A DNA stretch of 30,224 nt from Clostridia bacterium (GTDB taxonomy: Bacteria > Bacillota_A > Clostridia > Oscillospirales > Acutalibacteraceae), in NCBI GenBank assembly GCA_017456015.1, contig JAFTLL010000010.1, positions 1 to 30,224 on the forward strand. The letters run 5' to 3'. The notes beneath the pieces were generated by a model. That model did no database searches. It was not told the origin of the DNA and worked only from the letters and a program-made list of their open reading frames with translations. Position 1 is the first letter of the stretch. The number at the start of each line of letters is the position of its first letter. Below are positions 25,157-30,224 of the stretch, piece by piece. The position numbers and the translations under genes were made by a program.

Positions 25157-26358
25157 AAATTTCGGTTTTCCTCTAACCATTGCACAGCCGCCGTTGCCGC
25201 AGCTGCACCGCTACACCAAGCAAAAGCAAGGTTAAAGCCGCCGCAGTCGCCGTCAACATTCAAAACTTCTCCGGCGCAAAACAGTCCGGCTTGCTTTTTG
25301 GACATAAAGTCAGAACCAAATTCAGCGGTATCGGCGCCGCCCGCGGCAACCTGCGCTTGGGAAAGGGGCAAGACCCCCGTGACCGGCAGATGTAACGCCT
25401 TAATCACCGAAGTAAGTTGCTCTAACGGTAATTGACGGGCGGGCATTTGCAAATTGCAGTTACAAACTTTGCAAATCACCTGACCCAACCGCTTGTTGAG
25501 CAGACCGGTAAAAAACTCTCCGGCGACGCGGTCGTGTAAAACTGCGGCACGCCGGGTTAATTTTTGCAAAACCGCTTCGGCCGAAAGCGCCGGCATCAAA
25601 TCCAATTCAATATAGGTGTTCGGTTTGCCGAATGCCGCGGCTCTTGCGAGCTGCAAAATCGGCGGTCCGGAAAGGCCGTAATCGCAGAATAAAACCTCAC
25701 CGTATTCCTTGCACACCGCTTTTCCACCAATATACAAGGTTGCCGAAGCGTTTACCTTAATACCCTTTAATTGACGCGGGACAGAAACCTCGGTCTGTAT
25801 CGGTACAATGGCCGGCGTAACCGGCAAAACCTTGTGCCCAAACCGTTTTAAAAGGGCATAGCCGCTGTCACTTGCGATTTTGCCGCCGGCAGGAGAACCG
25901 CAGGCAAGTAAAACGGCATCGGCAGAAAAGGTCTGCGCCGCCGTTACGGTAAAGCAGCCTTTATTGGCCGAAATGTCGGTGACGCGCTGTCCGGTACAAA
26001 TTTCAATCCCCAATTTTTCGCAGGCAAAACGCAGATTGTCAACAACCGAGAGTGCTTGGTAGGAGGCAGGGTAGCCCCGGCCGCTTTCTTCAAACACAAT
26101 CTCGGTTCCTATGGAATCGAAAAATTGGATAATAAAATCGTTGTCCAAAACCGAGCAAAGTTCGGTTCCGCCGTGATAATGCAAAATATGCAAATCCTTG
26201 TTTGTGATGTTGCAGCGGCCGTTGCCGGTGGTAATCAACTTTTTACACACGCGGTCATTCGATTCCAAAACCGTTAGATTTAATTTTGGGTTTTGCCGCT
26301 TGGCGGTAATCGCGGCGCAAAGTCCGGCTGCACCGCCGCCGATAATGATAAGATGCAT
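25150..26358 (-). CDS. HI0933/BaiN-family FAD-dependent oxidoreductase
   Basis: This 402-aa flavoprotein begins MHLIIIGGGAAGLCAAI (GxGxxG-type loop 7-12). The family signature TTGNGRCNITN is at 43-53, and the C-terminal FAD contact GLFCAGEVLNVDGDCGGFNLAFAWCSG is near 365-390. It fits the YhiN/HI0933/BaiN group of about 400 aa. Some members are linked to bile-acid or flavin chemistry in gut Clostridia, but most have no proven substrate, and nothing here decides it. The start has a perfect AGGAGGTG 4 nt before the ATG, so it is probably well translated. It has its own promoter and stops just 79 nt upstream of the argG -35, with no clear terminator, so some read-through into argG is possible. 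Confidence 0.9.
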   Translation of the reverse strand: MHLIIIGGGAAGLCAAITAKRQNPKLNLTVLESNDRVCKKLITTGNGRCNITNKDLHILHYHGGTELCSVLDNDFIIQFFDSIGTEIVFEESGRGYPASYQALSVVDNLRFACEKLGIEICTGQRVTDISANKGCFTVTAAQTFSADAVLLACGSPAGGKIASDSGYALLKRFGHKVLPVTPAIVPIQTEVSVPRQLKGIKVNASATLYIGGKAVCKEYGEVLFCDYGLSGPPILQLARAAAFGKPNTYIELDLMPALSAEAVLQKLTRRAAVLHDRVAGEFFTGLLNKRLGQVICKVCNCNLQMPARQLPLEQLTSVIKALHLPVTGVLPLSQAQVAAGGADTAEFGSDFMSKKQAGLFCAGEVLNVDGDCGGFNLAFAWCSGAAAATAAVQWLEENRNFA

Positions 26359-26382
26359 GGCGCACCTCCTTTACAAAAAATC

Positions 26383-26391
26383 AGTATAGCA
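26383..26391 (-). promoter_or_regulatory. Extended -10 promoter of the flavoprotein gene
   Basis: On the minus strand TGCTATACT (26391-26383) fits an extended -10 element 25 nt before the flavoprotein start. No good -35 is seen at 16-18 nt, which extended -10 promoters can lack. It lies right after the terminator of the ABC operon. Confidence 0.6.
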
Positions 26392-26412
26392 TATTTTTTT
26401 GCAAAAGAAAAT

Positions 26413-26450
26413 ATAAAATGCAGTTTTGCTTTCGCAAAACTGCATTTTAT
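26413..26450 (-). terminator. Terminator of the Crp-ABC operon
   Basis: A perfect 17-bp inverted repeat ATAAAATGCAGTTTTGC (26413-26429) and its complement (26434-26450) enclose a 4-nt loop. It begins at the TGA of the ABC ATPase gene. On the minus strand the stem is followed by ATTTTCTTTT. The repeat is symmetric, with A/T tracts at both ends, so it could work in both directions. Confidence 0.88.
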
Positions 26451-26992
26451 CATAACGCAAATATTTCGGCATCCATTAAAGCAATATCTTCCTTTTGATG
26501 GCTGACCATAACAATGCATTTCCCTTTAAAATGTTTTTTGATTTGCGCCGCCGCAATTTGTTTGTTCTTTTCATCCAACCCGTTAAAGGGCTCATCCAAT
26601 AAAAGGATGTCACCGCCGTAACTGATCGCACGTGCAATCGCAACGCGACGCGCCATACCGCCGCTCAAATCCGATATGTTTGCGTTTTCATATTCACCCA
26701 AGCCCAGGGTTTGCAATACATCCGAGTGCTCGGCAACTGCCAATAAATTTTCCTTGATGGTCAGATAGGGGACAAGTCGGTCTTCTTGGAATACCATCGA
26801 AACCTTTCCCTTAACCGAAACCGAACCGGAGTCGGGTGTGATGAGTCCGGCAATTAGGCGCAGAACGGTTGTCTTTCCGCAACCCGACGGGCCGTAAAGG
26901 CAGAGGGTTTGTCCAGCGTGAAGGGTTAAGTCAAAATCACGAAGCACGGTGTTTTCCCCATACGAAAAGCAAACCTTTTGTAAAGAAATCAT
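26450..26992 (-). CDS. ABC transporter ATP-binding protein (SsuB/TauB type), short form
   Basis: This 180-aa ATPase powers the importer encoded with it. The Walker A GPSGCGKTT is at 34-42, the Q-loop Q69 in VFQED, the signature LSGGM at 109-113, Walker B ILLLDEP at 129-135 and the H-loop His at 165, so all catalytic elements are intact. SsuB/TauB/NrtD proteins usually have 240-260 aa; the C-terminal 60-70 residues are missing here, yet the gene ends cleanly at a terminator. I chose the ATG at 26992, which makes a 4-bp ATGA overlap with the permease stop; an upstream GTG at 27001 is possible and would add three residues. It acts at the inner face of the membrane with two copies of the permease. 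Confidence 0.93.
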   Translation of the reverse strand: MISLQKVCFSYGENTVLRDFDLTLHAGQTLCLYGPSGCGKTTVLRLIAGLITPDSGSVSVKGKVSMVFQEDRLVPYLTIKENLLAVAEHSDVLQTLGLGEYENANISDLSGGMARRVAIARAISYGGDILLLDEPFNGLDEKNKQIAAAQIKKHFKGKCIVMVSHQKEDIALMDAEIFAL

Positions 26993-27753
26993 ACATGCCA
27001 CCGCCCTTCATAGCGCCGCGATAGGCACCGCAGAAGCCACTCCAAAAGCAGACTCAGAAGAATAATGGTAGCCGTCCAGGCAAAAACAGCAGGGGTTTCA
27101 ATGTGCGCTTTGGCATTTTTAAGTTGTAGCCCGATAGAAAGCAAGGGCAGACAAATCACCTCGGCGGCAATACCCGATTTCCATGCAAACCCCAAACCAA
27201 CCGTTCCCTGGGAGAGTAAAATCGGCAAAACGGTCGGCAAATAAATGGTTTTCATAACGGTTTTAGTTTTCATGCGGAATACCCGCGCCATTTCCAACAG
27301 ATTTCGGTCAACCGAACGCAATCCGGTTTGGGTTGCGGCATAAAGAATCGGGACCACCATTAAAAATGAAATAAAAACCGGCACATAATCGGTGCGAATC
27401 CAAACAAGAGCCAAAATGATGAATGAAATGACCGGTGTCGCACGAATAATATGTAAAATCGGGGACAATAAGGTGCCAAAAAAAGGAATGCATTCGCAAA
27501 CAACACCCAGCGAAACTCCTATGAAGCAGGAAAGCAAAAATCCGGCCGTAATGCGCAGCAGGGAAAAAGCACAGGCCTTCCAAAAGTCAATGGAGACAAC
27601 GAGCCCTGCCCATGTCTTTAAAACAAGGGCAGGGGTAGGCACTAATATTTCTGATTGGACGCAAATTGCCAAGACCTGCCACACAGCAAGCCAAAAGAAG
27701 GCGACACCAAAGCTTTTTAAAATCTTTTTACTTCGTGTAGTAGAAGTTTGCAT
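26989..27753 (-). CDS. ABC transporter permease (SsuC/TauC/NrtB type)
   Basis: This 254-aa membrane protein has about six transmembrane segments: roughly 14-32, 66-86, 92-112, 123-142, 175-195 and 225-240. The EAA loop is at about 152-175 (LLEMARVFRMKTKTVMKTIYLP) and contacts the ATPase. The architecture is that of BPD_transp_1 permeases of nitrate/sulfonate/taurine/pyrimidine-precursor importers. It overlaps the substrate-binding-protein gene by 26 bp and the ATPase gene by 4 bp, so synthesis is coupled. GGAGGAG lies 9 nt before the ATG. The substrate is not readable from the sequence. Confidence 0.92.
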   Translation of the reverse strand: MQTSTTRSKKILKSFGVAFFWLAVWQVLAICVQSEILVPTPALVLKTWAGLVVSIDFWKACAFSLLRITAGFLLSCFIGVSLGVVCECIPFFGTLLSPILHIIRATPVISFIILALVWIRTDYVPVFISFLMVVPILYAATQTGLRSVDRNLLEMARVFRMKTKTVMKTIYLPTVLPILLSQGTVGLGFAWKSGIAAEVICLPLLSIGLQLKNAKAHIETPAVFAWTATIILLSLLLEWLLRCLSRRYEGRWHV

Positions 27754-28711
27754 CCGGCACGGCTCCTCCGATTGAAGTGGGGTCGGCGTTGAACAAAATC
27801 TGGAAATAAGGCTCTATGGCTTTTTGCATGTCGCTTCCGGCAATATAGGTGATGTTGCATTGCCCAATTGCTTTCTGTGCGAGCGCTGCGCTGGGAATAA
27901 CACCGTATTCTTCACAAAGTTCAGCGGTATCCTCGATATCGGTTTGCGCCTCTTTGATGGAATCCTGATAATCATCCAAGAATTTTTTAACGGCAGCAGG
28001 GTTCTGCTCGGCAAACTCTTTGCGAACAACCATACAGCCCATAATCAAAGAATCCTTTTCGGCAACCTTGTTCCATTCGGTATTGATGTCCAAAACCTTG
28101 GTCAAAGCCAGATTTTGCTGTGTTGCCTTAACCAGTACGGCAGTTGCGGCCGGTTGCGGCACCATGGCAACGGTGCCGGCTTCGGAAGCAAGCAATTGCG
28201 CGGACAGGGTGTCGTTGTCGTCAACGAACTGTAAGGTTACATCTTTTTCCGGGTCAATGCCATTTTCGGAAAGGACATATTTTAAAATGTATTCCGGATT
28301 AGAGCCTTGACCTGTGGAAAGAATGGTTTTGCCCTTCAAATCGGCAACCGATTTGATTGTATTGCCGTTTTCAATAACCGAAAGTACGCCCAAGGTATTG
28401 CAGGCCAGCATTAAAACGCCGCCGTCGGTCTTTTTGTAAAGCTTTGCGGCTAAGTTGGTCGGGATAGCGGCAATATCTACCTCTTTGGTTGCAATCTTTC
28501 CGACGATTTCATCGGGTGAGCCGACAATTTGAAATTTGTAATCGTCGTCTTCATCGTCCATCATGTTCACCAGACCGACAGCAGTCGGGCCTTTAATACC
28601 GTAAACAACAGGTACAACCTCTTCGTTGTCCTTCGGTTTTGCGGCTTGGTTACAAGCAACAAAAGAAAGACAAAGAGCAACAGCTAATAATGCGGATAAA
28701 ATGCGTTTCAT
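27728..28711 (-). CDS. ABC transporter substrate-binding lipoprotein (SsuA/NMT1-like)
   Basis: This 327-aa protein has a signal peptide (MKRILSALLAVALCLSFVAC) and a lipobox ending at C20, so it is expected to be lipid-anchored outside the membrane. The mature part has the two-lobed periplasmic-binding fold of the NMT1/SsuA superfamily: VVYGIKGPTAVGLVNMM, then VDIAAIPTNLAAKLYKK, then DLKGKTILSTGQGSNPEYILKYVLSENGI. This pattern is typical of binding proteins for sulfonates, nitrate, thiamine precursors and similar small molecules; I cannot pick one. An acidic run MMDDEDDD lies near 50-57. The ATG overlaps the regulator stop by 4 bp (ATGA), so regulator and transporter are tightly linked. Confidence 0.9.
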   Translation of the reverse strand: MKRILSALLAVALCLSFVACNQAAKPKDNEEVVPVVYGIKGPTAVGLVNMMDDEDDDYKFQIVGSPDEIVGKIATKEVDIAAIPTNLAAKLYKKTDGGVLMLACNTLGVLSVIENGNTIKSVADLKGKTILSTGQGSNPEYILKYVLSENGIDPEKDVTLQFVDDNDTLSAQLLASEAGTVAMVPQPAATAVLVKATQQNLALTKVLDINTEWNKVAEKDSLIMGCMVVRKEFAEQNPAAVKKFLDDYQDSIKEAQTDIEDTAELCEEYGVIPSAALAQKAIGQCNITYIAGSDMQKAIEPYFQILFNADPTSIGGAVPDANFYYTK

Positions 28712-29355
28712 AATAAATCTCCTTTGATATAAAATAAATGATTTTTTCTTTCTATTTGATTTGAGGACACCAAACGGTCGATTGCGCGGTATAAACTGGA
28801 ACGCCCGATGTGCAGTCGGTTTGCAAGTTCGCCCATGCTGAAAGGAAGGTTGACGCAGCCATCGGCATCGGCATGATTTTGCAGGACGTACAAAACGCGT
28901 TCTTCGGGCCGCTTTCCGGTCAAGCTGAAAATCTTATCGTTTAGAAACCGGATTCGTCCGCTTAAAAAACAGATGTAATTTACGGCGAATTGCGGTTCTT
29001 CCTCCATCAGACGCCGCAGATACGACTCATCGATGCATGCGAGTATGCCCGGCGAGGAGGCCGTGACATTCCCGATTTCGCTTTCGGTGCAAAACAGACC
29101 GGCTGCGCCGAAAAATTCACCGGCTTGCATACGGCGCATGACCATACAACCATCCTGCGAAAGCACCTTCGCACTGCCGGATAGCAAAAAGCAAAGGTTT
29201 CGCTTTTTGTAAAGCGGGTCGCCCTTTTCAAAAGGGTGCAAGTGTGCGATGTCAAACAATTTTTCACAAACATCCGGTGCCAGACCGGCAAACAGCGGAC
29301 ATTGCAAAAAAATCTGACGCCCAAGTGCAATGCGGCGTTGCGAAATCTCCGTCAT
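28708..29355 (-). CDS. Crp/Fnr-family transcriptional regulator
   Basis: This 215-aa protein has a cyclic-nucleotide-binding-like beta barrel (about 15-125; FEKGDPLYKK, FFGAAGLF at 81-88), a long dimer helix (about 120-145) and a C-terminal winged helix with the HTH at 173-195 (MGELANRLHIGRSSLYRAIDRL). The CRP cAMP-binding R-x-S-x-A pattern after the GE motif is absent and cysteines are scattered (19, 30, 55, 70, 89, 107), so the ligand is unknown. I chose the ATG at 29355 because GGAGGTG lies 4 nt before it. A longer frame from 29469 would add a hydrophobic stretch read through the upstream terminator and promoter. It is the first gene of the ABC operon and its promoter carries a CRP-spaced dyad, suggesting it controls itself and the transporter. 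Confidence 0.9.
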   Translation of the reverse strand: MTEISQRRIALGRQIFLQCPLFAGLAPDVCEKLFDIAHLHPFEKGDPLYKKRNLCFLLSGSAKVLSQDGCMVMRRMQAGEFFGAAGLFCTESEIGNVTASSPGILACIDESYLRRLMEEEPQFAVNYICFLSGRIRFLNDKIFSLTGKRPEERVLYVLQNHADADGCVNLPFSMGELANRLHIGRSSLYRAIDRLVSSNQIERKNHLFYIKGDLL

Positions 29356-29369
29356 AAACACCTCCGTTT

Positions 29370-29387
29370 TTGTCCCAAATGAAACAA
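29370..29387 (-). promoter_or_regulatory. Candidate Crp/Fnr-type operator
   Basis: On the minus strand TTGTTTCATTTGGGACAA is an imperfect dyad (TTGTnnC / GnnACAA) with the same 18-nt size and spacing as CRP sites (TTGTGA-N6-TCACAA). It lies just after the predicted start site (about 29389) and before the ribosome binding site, a position that favours autorepression over activation. Only ten of the 18 positions are symmetric, so it is a candidate. Confidence 0.45.
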
Positions 29388-29395
29388 TTTTTAAT

Positions 29396-29424
29396 ATTAT
29401 AGCATATAAATATAGGAAATGCAA
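29396..29424 (-). promoter_or_regulatory. Sigma-A promoter of the Crp-ABC operon
   Basis: On the minus strand TTGCAT (29424-29419), a 17-nt spacer and TATAAT (29401-29396) are present. TGC directly before the hexamer makes an extended -10. It lies between the VanZ terminator and the regulator start. Transcription from near 29389 gives a leader of about 34 nt. Confidence 0.85.
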
Positions 29425-29443
29425 CAAGAAATACAAAAAATAA

Positions 29444-29480
29444 AACATATCGGGGTAATAAAAGTACACCCCGATATGTT
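29444..29480 (-). terminator. Rho-independent terminator after the VanZ-like gene
   Basis: AACATATCGGGGT (29444-29456) and ACCCCGATATGTT (29468-29480) form a perfect 13-bp stem with an 11-nt loop. On the minus strand it is followed by TTATTTTTT. It lies 30 nt after the stop of the VanZ-like gene. Confidence 0.92.
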
Positions 29481-29509
29481 TCCCGTAATTTTCTATTGAA
29501 AATGTGCCG

Positions 29510-29998
29510 TTATTGCCTTCTCTTTTTAGATGCTCTTATTATATATAATATACATATTATAATACAGCTTCCCAAAAGGGCACCGACGGCGTCAATCAAC
29601 ACATCCAAAAAACCCGGTGCTCTGCCGGGAACAAACATTTGATGGATTTCATCGCTGATTGCGTAAATCACACAAAAGCAAAAGGAATAAAAAATGGTAC
29701 GGCGATAGGATAACCGATAATTGGATAAAGCAAGAGTCACCAGAAAGCCAAGCAAACCGAAAACAGAAAAATGTGCAAGCTTGCGGACCAAATGACTGCA
29801 TATATTGTAAAGCTCCGCTTGCTCGGCAGAGGTCCACTCTTTAAAAGCCGGATAAAAGAATGAAATTACGGTTTTGATAAATGAATTGCTGGTATCGGTG
29901 GATTGGCCGGAGGTTTGGGAAGAAAAAGAAAAAATTAAAACCATGCAGGCAATAACCAAAATCCAACAGAAAAATTTTTTTAATAAAAGAAAATTCAA
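29510..29998 (-). CDS. VanZ-like family membrane protein
   Basis: This 162-aa protein has about four transmembrane helices (roughly 8-26, 74-92, 100-118, 134-154). Family hallmarks are FSFSSQTSGQS at 23-33, RKLAHFSVFGLLG at 72-84, SDEIHQMFVPGR at 115-126 and DVLIDAVGALLG at 132-143. VanZ-like proteins are widespread in Bacillota; VanZ itself gives low-level teicoplanin resistance, but most stand-alone relatives have no established role, and no van genes are near. The start is a TTG (29998-29996) with GGAG 8 nt upstream. It is monocistronic: its own promoter lies upstream and its own terminator downstream. Confidence 0.92.
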   Translation of the reverse strand: MNFLLLKKFFCWILVIACMVLIFSFSSQTSGQSTDTSNSFIKTVISFFYPAFKEWTSAEQAELYNICSHLVRKLAHFSVFGLLGFLVTLALSNYRLSYRRTIFYSFCFCVIYAISDEIHQMFVPGRAPGFLDVLIDAVGALLGSCIIICILYIIRASKKRRQ

Positions 29999-30146
29999 AC
30001 CGAGCGCTCCGTTCCTTTTTATTATCGTATCATAACATATTTGCCAAAAAAAGTAAAGAACTTTGCTCTATTTTTGACAGTGCGAACAAAGCAAAACCAT
30101 CTAAAAATAAAAAATGAAAAAAAGTGCGAAAAAAGTAAAAAAGTAC
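29999..30146. other. AT-rich divergent intergenic region with possible UP element
   Basis: Upstream of the plus-strand promoter the sequence from about 30100 to 30146 is a dense series of A-tracts (runs of 3-6 A), as in UP elements that bind the RNA polymerase alpha subunit at rRNA promoters. The rest holds the minus-strand VanZ promoter and nothing else that I can identify. Confidence 0.55.
30029..30057 (-). promoter_or_regulatory. Promoter of the VanZ-like gene
   Basis: On the minus strand TTTACT (30057-30052), a 17-nt spacer and TATGAT (30034-30029) are present, with TGT before the -10 giving an extended form. The leader would be about 24 nt and contains AAGGAACGGAG as ribosome binding site. 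Confidence 0.75.
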
Positions 30147-30178
30147 TTGACAATCGGGAGAGGATTTGGTATTATAAT
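30147..30178 (+). promoter_or_regulatory. Strong plus-strand promoter, probably of an rRNA operon
   Basis: TTGACA (30147-30152) is followed at 17 nt by TATTAT (30170-30175) and, overlapping it at 20 nt, by TATAAT (30173-30178). A-tracts lie upstream and a GC-rich discriminator CTGGCGC follows, both typical of growth-rate-regulated rRNA promoters. It is the only plus-strand transcription signal in the window that I trust. Confidence 0.8.
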
Positions 30179-30180
30179 CT

Positions 30181-30224
30181 GGCGCTCGCAAAACGGGGAG
30201 CGCGAGAAGCGAACCTTGAAAATT
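30181..30224 (+). other. Probable start of an rRNA operon leader
   Basis: After the promoter come GCGCTC (30182-30187) and GAGCGC (30198-30203), a possible 6-bp hairpin, then GAACCTTGAAAATT at the window end. This last string resembles the CTTTGAAAACT-type boxA/leader sequence found before 16S or 23S genes in many Bacillota. The rRNA gene itself would be outside the window, so the call rests on resemblance. Confidence 0.55.

Noticed and set aside
29356..29469. N-terminal extension of the Crp/Fnr regulator
   Set aside because: The extra 38 codons run through the VanZ terminator arm and the operon promoter; GGAGGTG 4 nt before 29355 fixes the start.
29510..29998. Glycopeptide resistance locus because of the VanZ-like gene
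   Set aside because: No vanA/vanH/vanX/vanS/vanR-like genes are present, and stand-alone VanZ-like proteins are common without known resistance.
30074..30079. Second plus-strand TTGACA as a tandem rRNA promoter
   Set aside because: No acceptable -10 lies 16-18 nt downstream; the sequence there is CCATCTAAAAAT.
29999..30224. Replication origin at the strand switch
   Set aside because: No cluster of TTATCCACA-like DnaA boxes and no dnaA or dnaN nearby.

Overview
The window looks like chromosomal DNA from a low-to-moderate GC Bacillota bacterium, probably class Clostridia and possibly a gut Oscillospirales relative. The support is the gene set (a methionine synthase split from its reactivation domain, type 2 ArgC, bifunctional ArgJ, VanZ-like protein, rml/Wzx/Wzy glycan cluster), strong AGGAGG-type ribosome binding sites, and promoters close to the sigma-A consensus. 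The taxon is inferred, not proven. Every protein gene I can support lies on the minus strand. The only plus-strand signal is a promoter at the extreme right edge. I see no mobile element, CRISPR array, tRNA or phage gene.

Reading right to left, the direction of minus-strand transcription: (1) 30029-30224 is a divergent intergenic region. It holds a promoter for a VanZ-like gene and, on the plus strand, an A-tract-rich strong promoter and leader that probably start an rRNA operon just outside the window. (2) 29998-29444 is the VanZ-like gene and its terminator. (3) 29424-26413 is an operon of a Crp/Fnr-family regulator, a lipoprotein substrate-binding protein, an ABC permease and a short ABC ATPase, with a CRP-spaced dyad just after the promoter and a 17-bp-stem terminator at the end. 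(4) 26391-25150 is an HI0933/BaiN-type flavoprotein with its own promoter. (5) 25156-16876 is the arginine operon argG-argC-argJ-argB-argD-argF followed by a COG2509-type flavoprotein. Its promoter has consensus hexamers and overlaps a candidate ArgR operator. (6) 16780-12738 is a methionine/folate operon: metF, a free-standing MetH reactivation-domain protein, and a three-domain metH, ended by a clear terminator. (7) 12622-26 is a surface-polysaccharide operon: a GT-B transferase, two GT2 transferases, a Wzy-like polymerase, rmlA-rmlB-rmlD-rmlC for dTDP-L-rhamnose, two more GT2 transferases, a Wzx-like flippase, and a class I/II aminotransferase. The next gene starts at the left edge.

How they work together: the arg genes make citrulline from glutamate through the acetyl cycle and then argininosuccinate. 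The last enzyme, ArgH, is not here. metF supplies 5-methyl-THF to MetH, and the separate reactivation protein would repair oxidised cobalamin using SAM. The glycan cluster makes dTDP-rhamnose, assembles a rhamnose-containing repeat unit, exports it by the Wzx/Wzy route and polymerises it outside the membrane. No initiating phosphoglycosyltransferase, chain-length regulator or ligase is present.

Most of the content is recognisable housekeeping or accessory metabolism. The items most worth a second look are the Crp-regulated ABC operon of unknown substrate, the phased ATAATTAT palindromes upstream of argG, the split MetH system, and the orphan flavoprotein carried on the arginine operon. I found nothing I would call a clearly new system.
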